A stretch of 64,000 bases of DNA. Source: Cognatundibacterium rugosum. Lineage in GTDB: Bacteria > Pseudomonadota > Gammaproteobacteria > Burkholderiales > Burkholderiaceae_D. The notes under the pieces are model-generated. The model was not told where the DNA came from and did not search any database. It saw only the letters and a list, made by a program, of their open reading frames with translations. The DNA lies in NCBI RefSeq assembly GCF_014284365.1, contig NZ_JACOGG010000010.1, positions 1 to 64,000 of the forward strand, read 5' to 3'. The first letter of the stretch is position 1, and each line of letters opens with the position of its first letter. The translations under genes and the position numbers were made by a program. Below are positions 31,110 to 40,708 of the stretch, in pieces.

Positions 31110-32363
31110 ATGACACGTCGCATCGTTCTGAAAGCAACCGCAGTCGCAGCAATGACACTGGCCGCCAGCGGCTGGATGTCGCAGGCTCTGGCCGCCGACA
31201 CCATCAAAGTCGGTATTTTGCATTCCCTGTCCGGCACCATGGCCATCTCAGAAACCTCGCTCAAAGATGTGGCCCTGATGACGATAGACGAAATTAATGC
31301 CAAAGGCGGCGTCATGGGTAAAAAACTGGAGCCTGTGATTGTTGATCCGGCGTCAAACTGGCCCTTGTTTGCAGAGAAAGCACGTCAACTGATCGCACAG
31401 GACAAAGTGGCAGTGGTATTTGGCTGCTGGACTTCGGTATCACGTAAATCGGTGCTTCCCGTGTTTAAAGAATTGAATAGCTTGCTGTTCTATCCTGTTC
31501 AGTATGAGGGTGAAGAACTGGAGAAAAACGTTTTCTATACCGGTGCGGCGCCAAATCAGCAAGCGATACCGGCGACCGAATATCTGATGTCCAAGGAAGG
31601 CGGCGCAGCGAAACGCTTTGTGCTGCTTGGTACCGACTATGTCTATCCAAGAACGACGAACAAAATCCTGCGCGCCTTCTTACATAGCAAAGGCGTGAAA
31701 GACAGCGACATTGATGAGGTCTACACACCATTTGGGCACTCGGATTACCAGACTATCGTTGCCAATATCAAAAAATTCTCAGCCGGTGGCAAAACCGCAG
31801 TGATCTCAACAATTAATGGTGACTCGAATGTGCCTTTCTATAAAGAGCTGGGAAACGCCGGGTTGAAAGCAACTGACGTACCTGTGGTGGCATTCTCTGT
31901 CGGTGAAGAAGAATTACGCGGCGTTGATACCAAACCGCTGGTCGGTCATCTGGCTGCATGGAACTACTTCCAGTCAGTTAAAAATCCGGTCAACACCGAA
32001 TTTATCCAAAAGTGGAAAGCCTATGCCGTCGCCAAAAAACTCCCGAATGCCGCCACAGTCGTCACCAATGATCCGATGGAAGCAACCTACGTCGGCATTC
32101 ATATGTGGAAGCAGGCAGTGGAGCAGGCCAAGTCCACCGATACCGATAAAGTCATCGCTGCCATGGGTGGCCAGACCTTCAAGGCACCATCGGGTTTTGA
32201 GCTGACGATGGATAAAACTAATCATCATCTGCATAAGCCAGTCATGATCGGTGAGATCAAGGCAGATGGACAGTTCAGTGTGGTCTACAAAACCAAGGCT
32301 GCGATCCGCGCTCAGCCCTGGAGCCCTTACATAGCCGGGAATGAAGGTAAACAAAAAATGTAA
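31110..32363 (+). CDS. urtA: Urea ABC transporter, substrate-binding protein
   Basis: The 417-residue periplasmic protein has a Tat-like or Sec signal (MTRRIVLKATAVAAM, cleavage after QALA). The sequence IKVGILHSLSGTMAISET, VFGCWTSVSRKSVLPVF and LFYPVQYEGEE are diagnostic of UrtA rather than general LivJ proteins. It delivers urea to UrtBC. It heads urtABCDE, and a GC-rich inverted repeat (GCCGGCGCTG/CGCAGCACCGGC, about 32370-32401) after the stop may lower downstream expression relative to urtA. Confidence 0.95.
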   Translation: MTRRIVLKATAVAAMTLAASGWMSQALAADTIKVGILHSLSGTMAISETSLKDVALMTIDEINAKGGVMGKKLEPVIVDPASNWPLFAEKARQLIAQDKVAVVFGCWTSVSRKSVLPVFKELNSLLFYPVQYEGEELEKNVFYTGAAPNQQAIPATEYLMSKEGGAAKRFVLLGTDYVYPRTTNKILRAFLHSKGVKDSDIDEVYTPFGHSDYQTIVANIKKFSAGGKTAVISTINGDSNVPFYKELGNAGLKATDVPVVAFSVGEEELRGVDTKPLVGHLAAWNYFQSVKNPVNTEFIQKWKAYAVAKKLPNAATVVTNDPMEATYVGIHMWKQAVEQAKSTDTDKVIAAMGGQTFKAPSGFELTMDKTNHHLHKPVMIGEIKADGQFSVVYKTKAAIRAQPWSPYIAGNEGKQKM

Positions 32364-32531
32364 GCCGTTGCCGGCGCTGTGAATTGAAGCGCAGCACCGG
32401 CTATTAGCCAACACCCTGCCCGCTCCGGATATCACACACTAAGCCAACAACCATATCCGGGGCGCTGCTGATGCATGTCGGGTTCGCTGTGCTTCTGATG
32501 CCGCAGCGAACCAAAACAACTACGATCACCT

Positions 32532-34151
32532 ATGCCTATAAAGCCTCTTCGTACTACCTTGCTGCTTCTGACCTGGGTGCTGCTGTGTACAGCAGCATGG
32601 GCGAACGCAACCGTAACGCTCTCGCCTGCCATGCGTAATGCGTTGAGCGGTGACGATACTGACGCACGTATACAGGCCGTCAGTCAATTGGCAGCCCAGG
32701 CTGATGCACAGGCTGTTGCCATCCTCAATGCAATGAAAAACGAAGCGCTGTATGCGAAAGACGATGCGCTGTATATCGTCGATGGAGAACGCATCACTGC
32801 GCTGGCAGATGGCGGCCTCGCTGTGCTGCCCGATGGTGCCGAGCCCATCGCATTGAATAACCGGCTACGCGCAGTCTTGGACAGCGCTTTATCCGGCATG
32901 AAGTTATTTTCCGCCGACCGCAACGTACGCTTACAGGCAGCACTCGATTTACAAAAAGAAGCGACACCGGAACAGCTCCCTCTGCTGAATAAGGCCTATC
33001 TTAAAGAGACCGATGCTGAGATAGGCAATCTGTTGCAAATGCTGATTGCGACCGCCAATCTGCACGCAGATGATCCCGCCTTACGAAAAGCCGCTGTCAA
33101 AACCTTGGTCAATAGTTCGAATCCCAAGCTGATCCCGGTGCTGCAAGCCATGTTGGCTCAACAAGCGGATGGCAGCTATGGCGAACCGGACGAAGGCATA
33201 CGTATCGCCGCGGTCACGACGCTGCATGCAATAGAAGCCCGGCTGGCCAGAATGGAATTCGCCGGAAACCTGTTTTATGGCATCTCACTGGGCAGCGTGC
33301 TATTGCTGGCCGCGCTCGGGCTGGCGATCACCTTTGGCCTGATGGGCATCATTAATATGGCTCACGGTGAATTGCTGATGATAGGCGCCTACACCACCTA
33401 TCTGTGCCAGTTGTTGTTTCGCACCTATTTCCCGGCGGCGCTGGATGCGTATCTGTTACTGGCCTTGCCCGCCGCCTTCCTGGTGTCTGGCGGAGTTGGC
33501 ATCATTCTGGAGCGCTGCGTGATCCGCTGGTTATACGGACGACCTCTGGAAACCCTGCTCTGCACCTGGGGCATCAGTCTGATACTCATGCAGGGTGTGC
33601 GCTCCCTGTTCGGTGCACAAAATGTAGAAGTGTCCAATCCGGGTTGGATGAGCGGAGGTGTTACGGTATTGGGCTCGCTGGTACTGTCGTATAACCGGCT
33701 GGTCATTATCGTTTTCTCGCTGGCTGTGGTGCTGGCAGTCTGGCTGATTCTGAATAAAACCCGGCTCGGATTGTTTCTGCGTGCAGTGACACAGAACCGC
33801 CGCATGGCCGATTGTACCGGTGTACCGACTGGCCGTATTGATATGCTGACCTTTGGTCTGGGCTCAGGTATTGCAGGATTGGGCGGCGTCGCACTGTCGC
33901 AGCTGGGTAATGTCGGGCCTGATCTGGGCCAAAACTATATCGTCGATTCTTTTATGGTCGTGGTCCTGGGCGGCGTTGGTCAGCTGGCCGGTACAGTGAT
34001 TGCATCTTTTGGCCTGGGTGAGCTGAATAAATTCCTGGAGCCGGTGGCGGGTGCAGTCATGGCAAAAATCGTGATCCTGATCTTCATCATTATCTTTATT
34101 CAGCGCAGGCCGCAGGGTCTGTTCGCACTCAAAGGCAGGAGCGTGGAATGA
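32532..34151 (+). CDS. urtB: Urea ABC transporter, permease UrtB
   Basis: The protein is 539 residues. The signal peptide (ending AWANA) leads a periplasmic extension of about 200 residues with HEAT-like helical repeats (LLNKAYLKETDAEIGNLLQM, RKAAVKTLVNSSNPKLIPVL), which is typical of UrtB. The LivH-type permease domain follows (about 235-530), with GIINMAHGELLMIGAYTTYL. It overlaps urtC by 4 bases (ATGA). Confidence 0.95.
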   Translation: MPIKPLRTTLLLLTWVLLCTAAWANATVTLSPAMRNALSGDDTDARIQAVSQLAAQADAQAVAILNAMKNEALYAKDDALYIVDGERITALADGGLAVLPDGAEPIALNNRLRAVLDSALSGMKLFSADRNVRLQAALDLQKEATPEQLPLLNKAYLKETDAEIGNLLQMLIATANLHADDPALRKAAVKTLVNSSNPKLIPVLQAMLAQQADGSYGEPDEGIRIAAVTTLHAIEARLARMEFAGNLFYGISLGSVLLLAALGLAITFGLMGIINMAHGELLMIGAYTTYLCQLLFRTYFPAALDAYLLLALPAAFLVSGGVGIILERCVIRWLYGRPLETLLCTWGISLILMQGVRSLFGAQNVEVSNPGWMSGGVTVLGSLVLSYNRLVIIVFSLAVVLAVWLILNKTRLGLFLRAVTQNRRMADCTGVPTGRIDMLTFGLGSGIAGLGGVALSQLGNVGPDLGQNYIVDSFMVVVLGGVGQLAGTVIASFGLGELNKFLEPVAGAVMAKIVILIFIIIFIQRRPQGLFALKGRSVE

Positions 34152-35233
34152 GGTCTCAATTATTTTCCCGTCCCGCATGGGCTGGCATCCTGGTCATTGC
34201 GGTACTTGCAGCAAGCTTACCATTACTGCACCTGGCTTTTCCGGCTGGCCATACCTTGCATGTGTCCAGCTACGCGATTGCGATCATCGCCAAATTCATG
34301 TGTTATGCGTTGGCCGCCATGGCACTGGATCTGGTCTGGGGATACACCGGCATTTTATCACTCGGTCACGGTGTGTTTTTCGCATTGGGCGCTTATGCCC
34401 ATGGTATGTATCTGATGCGGGCAATAGGTCGCGAGGGCGTATATCAGAGCGATTTGCCCGATTTTATGGTTTTCCTCGACTGGAAAACCTATCCCTGGTA
34501 CTGGTCTCTGACTGAACACTTTTGGTATTGCATGCTGCTTGTAGTGATGGTGCCTGGGATACTGGCATTTGTGTTTGGTTATTTTGCATTCCGCTCCAGA
34601 ATTAAGGGCGTGTATTTTTCCATCATTACCCAGGCCATGACCTTTGCGTTTATGTTGCTGTTTTTCCGTAACAACACTGGCTTTGGTGGCAATAATGGCT
34701 TCACTGACTTTAAACGCATACTGGGTTTCAGTCTGACTGAACCGCTCACCAAGGCAGTGCTATATCTGGTGACGCTGAGCGTGTTGCTGGCCAGCTTAAT
34801 GCTATGCCGCTGGATCGTCAGCTCTAAACTGGGTCGGGTGTTACAGGCCGTCAGGGATTCGGAATCACGTCTGATGTTCATCGGCTACGACCCATTGTGG
34901 TTCAAGCTCTTCGTCTGGACCTTGTCTGCCGTACTGTGCGGTATCGCCGGTGCCTTGTATGTGCCGCAGGTAGGCATGATTAATCCTTCAGAAATGTCGC
35001 CCGCGAATTCGATAGAAATGGTGATCTGGGCCGCGGTTGGTGGGCGTGGCACCCTGCTGGGTCCGGTGATCGGAGCCTTCACCGTCAATGGTCTGAAAAG
35101 CTGGTTCACCGCCGCTTTTCCTGATCTCTGGCTTTATGCGCTGGGTTTGCTCTTTATCCTCGTAACGCTGTTTATGCAGCAAGGCATACTCGGTCTGATC
35201 TCGCAATTGAAAAAACCTAAGGAGATCGTATGA
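34148..35233 (+). CDS. urtC: Urea ABC transporter, permease UrtC
   Basis: This is a 361-residue LivM-type permease with about nine membrane segments. The conserved loop DLVWGYTGILSLGHGVFFAL is followed by RNNTGFGGNNGFTDFK, which is typical of UrtC. It overlaps urtB and urtD by 4 bases each, so the three are translated together. Confidence 0.95.
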   Translation: MRSQLFSRPAWAGILVIAVLAASLPLLHLAFPAGHTLHVSSYAIAIIAKFMCYALAAMALDLVWGYTGILSLGHGVFFALGAYAHGMYLMRAIGREGVYQSDLPDFMVFLDWKTYPWYWSLTEHFWYCMLLVVMVPGILAFVFGYFAFRSRIKGVYFSIITQAMTFAFMLLFFRNNTGFGGNNGFTDFKRILGFSLTEPLTKAVLYLVTLSVLLASLMLCRWIVSSKLGRVLQAVRDSESRLMFIGYDPLWFKLFVWTLSAVLCGIAGALYVPQVGMINPSEMSPANSIEMVIWAAVGGRGTLLGPVIGAFTVNGLKSWFTAAFPDLWLYALGLLFILVTLFMQQGILGLISQLKKPKEIV

Positions 35234-36084
35234 GCTATGTAATGAGTGGCATCTTGCGTCCGGGGCAGCAATATGTGTCTGCAGTTGGCGATCAGGGCGT
35301 CTCCTATGGCAGGGTCAGACCCGAGGGGGTCGACACCCGTCACGGCGCCATCCTGTATCTGGAAGATGTAGTCGTCTCATTTGACGGTTTTAAAGCGATC
35401 AAGCATTTAAATCTGGATATTTCTGTCGGGGAGTTGCGTTGCATTATCGGTCCGAATGGCGCAGGAAAAACCACGATGATGGATGTCATCACAGGCAAAA
35501 CCCGGCCCAGCTCTGGTACGGCCTATTTCGGGCAAAGCCTGGATTTGACGCGCATGACAGAGGTGGAAATCGCTCATGCCGGGATAGGCAGAAAATTTCA
35601 ACGCCCTACCGTGTTCGAACAACATTCCGTGTTTGAAAATCTGGAACTGGCGATGAAGATGGATAAGCGCGTCGGCACTACCCTGTTCGCTCGGCTTAAC
35701 AGCGAGCAACGCGACAAAATCGCTGCCATTTTGCAGCTGATTCGCTTGTCTGGGCAAGCCTACCGGCAGGCAGGCCTGCTGTCTCATGGGCAAAAACAAT
35801 GGCTGGAGATCGGTATGCTGCTGATCCAGGAGCCGCAACTGATATTGCTTGATGAACCGGTGGCGGGCATGTCAGATGCGGAAACGGCCAGAACCGCCGA
35901 ATTGCTCAATGACCTCAGGGGTAAACATTCCATCATGGTAGTCGAGCATGACATGGGCTTCGTGGCTGAGATTGCTCAGCAAGGCGTAGTCACAGTCTTG
36001 CATGAAGGTGCTGTACTGGCTCAGGGCACCATGCAACAGGTGCAGTCCGATGAGAAAGTCATCGAAGTGTATCTGGGACGTTGA
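35230..36084 (+). CDS. urtD: Urea ABC transporter, ATPase UrtD
   Basis: The 284-residue ATPase has Walker A GPNGAGKTT (about residues 75-83), a LSHGQKQWLEIG signature (LSHGQ replacing LSGGQ, as is usual in UrtD) and Walker B LILLDEPVAGM. It has about 35 extra N-terminal residues before the ABC core. It acts with UrtE to power urea import. Confidence 0.93.
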   Translation: MSYVMSGILRPGQQYVSAVGDQGVSYGRVRPEGVDTRHGAILYLEDVVVSFDGFKAIKHLNLDISVGELRCIIGPNGAGKTTMMDVITGKTRPSSGTAYFGQSLDLTRMTEVEIAHAGIGRKFQRPTVFEQHSVFENLELAMKMDKRVGTTLFARLNSEQRDKIAAILQLIRLSGQAYRQAGLLSHGQKQWLEIGMLLIQEPQLILLDEPVAGMSDAETARTAELLNDLRGKHSIMVVEHDMGFVAEIAQQGVVTVLHEGAVLAQGTMQQVQSDEKVIEVYLGR

Positions 36085-36156
36085 ATAAGCAGCGAAGAAC
36101 CAGACCTGGGATCGCAAAGATATGCGCTTCACACCCGTCATTTTCATGGAAAAATT

Positions 36157-36855
36157 ATGCTCCAAGTAAAGCAACTGCATCAACACTATGGCTCCAGTCA
36201 TACCCTGCGCGGCATTTCGCTGTCGGTACAGCGCGGTGAATGCCTGACTTTGCTGGGGCGTAACGGGGTAGGAAAAACGACGCTATTGAAAAGCATAATG
36301 GGCGTACTTCCAGCGTCCGGTGGCGAAATTCTGTTTCAGGGAAAGTCGGTATTGCATCTGGCACCTCACCAGCGTGCCAGGGCTGGCATCGCTTATGTGC
36401 CACAAGGACGGGATATCTTTGCCCGCTTAACTGTGGAAGAAAATCTGCTGATGGGTATGGCGACTTTGCCCGCTGCACGTGCGAAAACCATCAAAGCAGA
36501 AGTGTACGAGTTATTCCCGGTCTTAAAGGATATACTACACCGGCGCGGGGGGGATTTATCGGGCGGGCAACAACAACAGCTGGCGATCGCGCGCGCTCTG
36601 CTCGCCGAACCCAAATTGATTATTTTGGACGAGCCGACAGAGGGTATCCAACCCTCCATCATTAAAGATATTGCACGCGTGATTCGCTTACTGCGCGAAC
36701 GCGGAGAGATGGGCATTATCCTGTGTGAGCAGTATTTTGACTTTGCGCGTGAGCTGGCAGATCACTTTGTGGTGTTGTCGCGAGGTGAAGTCGTCGCCTC
36801 AGGGGCACAGCACATGATGGACAACGAGGAGGTCAAACGGCATCTCTCAGTCTGA
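36157..36855 (+). CDS. urtE: Urea ABC transporter, ATPase UrtE
   Basis: The 232-residue LivF-type ATPase has GRNGVGKTT (Walker A), DLSGGQQQQLAIARALL (signature) and LIILDEPTEGIQPS (Walker B). The family trait GIAYVPQGRDIF is present. It is the last gene of the operon, 72 bases after urtD. No urease genes are in the window. Confidence 0.95.
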   Translation: MLQVKQLHQHYGSSHTLRGISLSVQRGECLTLLGRNGVGKTTLLKSIMGVLPASGGEILFQGKSVLHLAPHQRARAGIAYVPQGRDIFARLTVEENLLMGMATLPAARAKTIKAEVYELFPVLKDILHRRGGDLSGGQQQQLAIARALLAEPKLIILDEPTEGIQPSIIKDIARVIRLLRERGEMGIILCEQYFDFARELADHFVVLSRGEVVASGAQHMMDNEEVKRHLSV

Positions 36856-37008
36856 GATGAATGTCATGTGTCAGATACAAGCAACTGCAGCGCAATAATA
36901 GCTTGCTATCAAGTAAAAACGCCGTATATTTGCAATTCTGTTAAATCATTTGGTGCCAAGCAATTTACCGTCACTAACTTAATTCAACTCGCTGATTGAG
37001 GATGTGTT

Positions 37009-38121
37009 ATGCGCTGCAAATCTTACCGCCCTGCCCTGCTGGCTTTGATGTTGAGCGCGTTCTGCGCTGAGACCCTGGCAACTACTCATTCACTTGGCAT
37101 AGAACGCAAGCTCTACGGCGAATCTATCGCCTATGACATGAATGCATCCGGCCAGGTAGCTGCGGTGATCAAGGAAAAAAACGGCATTTCACATGCAGTC
37201 GTTCTCGATAAAGGCAAACTCACGCGCCTGGAAGGTAATGGCGAGTCTGAAAGTGAAGCCAAACGTATCAATGAAAAAGGTGAAATCGTCGGCTCGGTTA
37301 AGCGCGATGGAATTTGGCGGGCATTTATTTATAGCAATGCAAACGGCAGGCGTGAAATAGCCAGCCTTGGCGGCCGCCACAGCTATGGTGCTGCATTGAA
37401 TAATCGCGGCACCGCAGTGGGGTTTTCTGATACCCCAGATGGCGACTGGCATGCATTCATCCAGAGAGAAGGAACAGCGGTGCAAGATTTGGGCACCCTG
37501 GGTGGTAAAGTCAGTTACGCCAGCAGTATCAACGCGCGTGATCAGGTTGTCGGCACCGCAATGGATAGTGAAGGTTACCGTCATGCGTTTTTATATGACG
37601 AAACGAAAGGTATGCAGGATCTGGGTACCTTGGGTGGACAACTCAGCTCAGCGACAGCACTCAATGACCATGGGGTTGTCGTCGGTTCCTCCCTAACCAA
37701 AGACAGACGCTGGCATGCTTTCATCCACGACGGCACGCGCATGATCGATCTGGGGGCAAAAATCGGATTTGGTGACAGCTTTGCGACAGGCATCAATAAT
37801 CAGGGTCATGTGGTTGGTATCGTTGATGTTCCGGATATGCGCCTCGCCTTTGTCTGGCGTGACAATAAAATGATTTTGCATCCTAGCGGGAAAAGTCTGT
37901 ATCTGACAAATGCCATCAACAATCAGGGTCATGTCATCGGTGCCAGCTATGACCGTGGATTGAATGCTGCCACCATGCCATCGAATTCCGTGCCATTTGT
38001 GGATTATGGTGGCAGTAAGATACTCGGTTTTAATATGGTCTTTTTCAGCCTGGCATTACTGATGGCGATTTTCAGAAAGCGGCTCAAAGGGATTTTTTAC
38101 TCTGATCGTATGCCGGGGTGA
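37009..38121 (+). CDS. HAF-repeat extracellular protein with C-terminal anchor
   Basis: The 370-residue protein has a signal peptide (cleavage near ETLATT). Six to seven repeats of about 45 residues follow, each with a pattern like DLGTLGGKVSYASSINARDQ and VVGTAMDSEGYRHAFLYD, the HAF family repeat of predicted extracellular beta-propellers. A hydrophobic helix (ILGFNMVFFSLALLMAIF) and RKRLKG at the end would anchor it to the membrane, similar in place to sorting tails but without a PEP motif. Function unknown; relatives are surface or matrix proteins. Confidence 0.8.
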   Translation: MRCKSYRPALLALMLSAFCAETLATTHSLGIERKLYGESIAYDMNASGQVAAVIKEKNGISHAVVLDKGKLTRLEGNGESESEAKRINEKGEIVGSVKRDGIWRAFIYSNANGRREIASLGGRHSYGAALNNRGTAVGFSDTPDGDWHAFIQREGTAVQDLGTLGGKVSYASSINARDQVVGTAMDSEGYRHAFLYDETKGMQDLGTLGGQLSSATALNDHGVVVGSSLTKDRRWHAFIHDGTRMIDLGAKIGFGDSFATGINNQGHVVGIVDVPDMRLAFVWRDNKMILHPSGKSLYLTNAINNQGHVIGASYDRGLNAATMPSNSVPFVDYGGSKILGFNMVFFSLALLMAIFRKRLKGIFYSDRMPG

Positions 38122-38158
38122 ATCAGAAAGAAATCTGAACGGACAATGGGCGTAGCAC

Positions 38159-39184
38159 TTATTTGTTATTGCCAGTCTTCCCTACGCCTGATTTGCTGAG
38201 TAAAGTCTTCATCGCATTTTCTTCAAACAAATCCGCCTCTTCGATATAGCCGTGTACCGTGCCATCAAAACGCCAGCCGCCCTGACGTTTAATGTCGCGG
38301 AAGCTGGCTCCGGCGCGATAAGCACTGGTCGCCATACCACGTCGCAGACTATGACTGCTGAAGCCCGTTGTCTCGCCCAGACCGCAATTGGCAGCATGCT
38401 TTTTTATGATGGTATTCATACTGGCCGGATGCAGGCCCAGTTCTGCGACTTGCTGCCATTGGTTAATTCCGCGAAAAATCAGTCCTTGCGAAATGCCGGC
38501 GGCGGCCAGCCAGACTTTCAAGGCGAGTGCGGCGCAACAGATATGCTCACCGTAAGGGATGGCTTTGCTGATCCCTTCCCCGCTTTGATCAGTCTTAGAG
38601 CGTGGCAGCAAGATGCGAATGCCGGCTTTTTCCCACTGTATGTGTTCGACGCGCAAACTCACCAGTTCTGAACGCCGGAAACCGCCGAAAAAGCCGAGCT
38701 GCAGCAATGCGCTGTCACGCTTTGCGCTGAGTTCATCCCGGCTGTCCAGATAAGTGACCAGCACCTCTAATTGCTCCAGTTCTAAGGCCTTGGCTTTCTT
38801 TTTAGGCTTGCCGCTGACGCGCTGTATGCCTGTCAGTAATTTACGTAAGCCGCTATGCGCGGTCGGATCGGCGAAGCCCTGATGGCGATGCCATTGCGAA
38901 AGTGCGGTCAATCGTAATGCCAGTGTACGCGGATTCAACTGTTCAGCATGCGCAAGCAGGTAATTTCGTATTTGCTGCTCACTCGCTGGCAATACGCCGC
39001 CCCAGGTCAGGAAGTGTCGCACCGCTGATTGATAAGTACGCCTTGTGTTGTCTGAGCTGGCCGCCTGGATATAAGTTGCCTGGCGCAATGCCAACTCCCC
39101 TACCCCGCCATTTGTGATCGCCGCCCTCGTCTTTTCCTCGGGAAGGACAACATTTTCCTGGTTAGATTGGCGACTACGGTTCAT
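38159..39184 (-). CDS. Tyrosine recombinase / site-specific integrase
   Basis: The 341-residue recombinase has a SAM-like N-terminal domain (about 30-130; SSDNTRRTYQSAVRHFLTW) and a catalytic domain with GFFGGFRRSELVSLR (Arg), FSSHSLRRGMATSAY (His-x-x-Arg), GGWRFDGTVHGYIEE with the terminal Tyr in HGYIEEA, and Trp in place of the second His. All catalytic positions are filled, so it may be active. It is not IntI (no insert) or XerC/D by length and sequence. It is divergent from the KfrA-like gene at 39381, which is probably its partner or regulator. Confidence 0.88.
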   Translation of the reverse strand: MNRSRQSNQENVVLPEEKTRAAITNGGVGELALRQATYIQAASSDNTRRTYQSAVRHFLTWGGVLPASEQQIRNYLLAHAEQLNPRTLALRLTALSQWHRHQGFADPTAHSGLRKLLTGIQRVSGKPKKKAKALELEQLEVLVTYLDSRDELSAKRDSALLQLGFFGGFRRSELVSLRVEHIQWEKAGIRILLPRSKTDQSGEGISKAIPYGEHICCAALALKVWLAAAGISQGLIFRGINQWQQVAELGLHPASMNTIIKKHAANCGLGETTGFSSHSLRRGMATSAYRAGASFRDIKRQGGWRFDGTVHGYIEEADLFEENAMKTLLSKSGVGKTGNNK

Positions 39185-39271
39185 TTTGTGGCGAAAATTC
39201 CGAACATGAGGTTTTGCTTTTTAATAGCTTTTCATTACACCTGGATTTGCTTTATTGCGAATTATAACACG

Positions 39272-39289
39272 CGATAATATACATTATCG
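39272..39289. promoter_or_regulatory. Palindrome between recombinase and KfrA-like gene
   Basis: CGATAAT-ATAC-ATTATCG has perfect 7-base arms and lies in the AT-rich spacer, near the recombinase side. KfrA-type proteins bind palindromes at their own promoters; here it could control both genes. Confidence 0.5.
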
Positions 39290-39340
39290 ATTGTTATTTT
39301 CTGATTTTTAAAATCGAATTTTATTTAAATTCAATGTAAT

Positions 39341-39357
39341 ATTACGTATTACGTAAT
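39341..39357. promoter_or_regulatory. Palindrome next to the KfrA-like gene start
   Basis: ATTACG-TATTA-CGTAAT lies 23 bases before the ATG; the nested ATTACGTAAT is also palindromic. A candidate autoregulatory operator. Confidence 0.5.
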
Positions 39358-39380
39358 TTAGAATCTTATTTGAGGATATC

Positions 39381-40463
39381 ATGGCTAGAGCTGGCATACT
39401 GTATTCAGATGTAGTCCGCGCAGCGACCGAATTGCTGGTGGCGGGAAAAACCGTGACGGTCGACAATGTACGAAAAGCCATGGGTGATACCGGCAGTAAA
39501 AGTACGATCGCTCCCTATCTCAAACAATGGAAAGAAAGTCAGGAAGGCGAGGCGCGCTTACAGCAAGCCAGCCTGCCCGAAGGCTTACTGAATCAGGTCA
39601 AGGCCTTATACGCAACATTAAAAGAAGACGCCGCACTGGCCGTGCGGACGCAGGAGACGGAATTTGCAGAAAAAGAGGTAAGCTTTGCGTCGCAGCGCAG
39701 CGACTGGCAAGCCGAGCAACAGCAACTACAGGCAACCATTAAACAATTGCACGCAGAGCTTGCGGAATGGCGGCAATCCGCAAGAGATGCAGAAAAGCAA
39801 GGTGCGCAATTATCCAGATCATTGCAGCAGCTGGATGCTGAGCATCAGGCGCTATCACAGCGTTTCACTGATAAGGAGCAGCAAGTAAGTGAATTGAAGC
39901 AGCAAAATGCGCAGCAACTGAGGCAGTTCGAGCACTTGCAACAGGCAGCGCTGACGCAGCGCCAGGAGGAACGTGCAAGCTTCGAGGCCAGGTCATCTCA
40001 ATTCGACGTGCAGTTACAGCAAGCCCGCCAGCAACAGCAGGCACTACAAGAACAGTTTGCACGTCAAAGTTCAGAACAATCCAGTCTGATGCAACTGTAT
40101 GAGGCACTATTGAATAGCCATCAGCAATTAAAAACCAGCGCAGAGCAAAGCAAGCTCGACCTGCAAGAGTTGCAGTTCACGATAAGACTGCGCGATCAGG
40201 AATTGGCCGCAAGCACAGAGAAAACGGCAATCAGTGAAGAAAAACGCCAGCAATTGCATGACGAGCTGCAAATCTTGCGCCACATGCACGCACAGCAAGA
40301 AAAACAATGCCGCAAATTAGAGCTCGAACAGCAAGAAATACGTGAATTGCATGAGTCAGAAAGGCGTCAATACGAAGCCAGCCTGCTGAAGCTGACACAG
40401 GACATGCAAAGAGAAATGTCAGTTGCAGCAGCCAGACTCGCTGGCACAGCTCAAAGCAAATAA
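39381..40463 (+). CDS. KfrA-like DNA-binding coiled-coil protein
   Basis: The protein is 360 residues. The N-terminal domain (about 1-55) matches the KfrA N-terminal DNA-binding fold: ILYSDVVRAATELLVAGKTV followed by VDNVRKAMG and GSKSTIAPYLKQW. The remaining 300 residues are an uninterrupted Gln/Glu-rich alpha-helical coiled coil. Plasmid KfrA proteins are autoregulators that aid partition or segregation; this one is next to a divergent recombinase on a chromosome. It may organise the DNA around its operators. The role is inferred. Confidence 0.8.
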   Translation: MARAGILYSDVVRAATELLVAGKTVTVDNVRKAMGDTGSKSTIAPYLKQWKESQEGEARLQQASLPEGLLNQVKALYATLKEDAALAVRTQETEFAEKEVSFASQRSDWQAEQQQLQATIKQLHAELAEWRQSARDAEKQGAQLSRSLQQLDAEHQALSQRFTDKEQQVSELKQQNAQQLRQFEHLQQAALTQRQEERASFEARSSQFDVQLQQARQQQQALQEQFARQSSEQSSLMQLYEALLNSHQQLKTSAEQSKLDLQELQFTIRLRDQELAASTEKTAISEEKRQQLHDELQILRHMHAQQEKQCRKLELEQQEIRELHESERRQYEASLLKLTQDMQREMSVAAARLAGTAQSK

Positions 40464-40566
40464 TTCAGCGGGCTGCATTGTGGTACATCTTGATTGATGC
40501 AGATCATTGGAGTCGGCGATAAGTGGGGCATTTTCAGCATCAGCCATAGAAGTGTTGTACACTGAG

Positions 40567-40596
40567 TGATATTGAGATATATTCTCATTATCATTT
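40567..40596. promoter_or_regulatory. Fur box upstream of feoA
   Basis: The reverse strand of this stretch reads AATGATAATGAGAATATATC, followed by TCAATATC, a strong match to tandem GATAAT hexamers. It lies about 115 bases before the feoA start. Iron repression through Fur is expected. Confidence 0.7.
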
Positions 40597-40708
40597 AGAA
40601 GTGGAAAAGACCAGTAATTTAATGTGCCTGTGCTGAGCTTGTTGTTTCTTGTTCACATTGCATCAAATTATGCTCCGCTTCCCTTACCCTACTTTGGAAC
40701 AGCTCTCT

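Noticed and set aside
30876-31223. 115-codon minus-strand frame upstream of urtA
   Set aside because: Runs antisense through the promoter and signal-peptide region of urtA; no start signal or protein-like blocks.
32364-32531. GC-rich hairpin after urtA as a riboswitch
   Set aside because: It is a simple inverted repeat without conserved aptamer features; an mRNA-stabilising or attenuating hairpin is enough to explain it.
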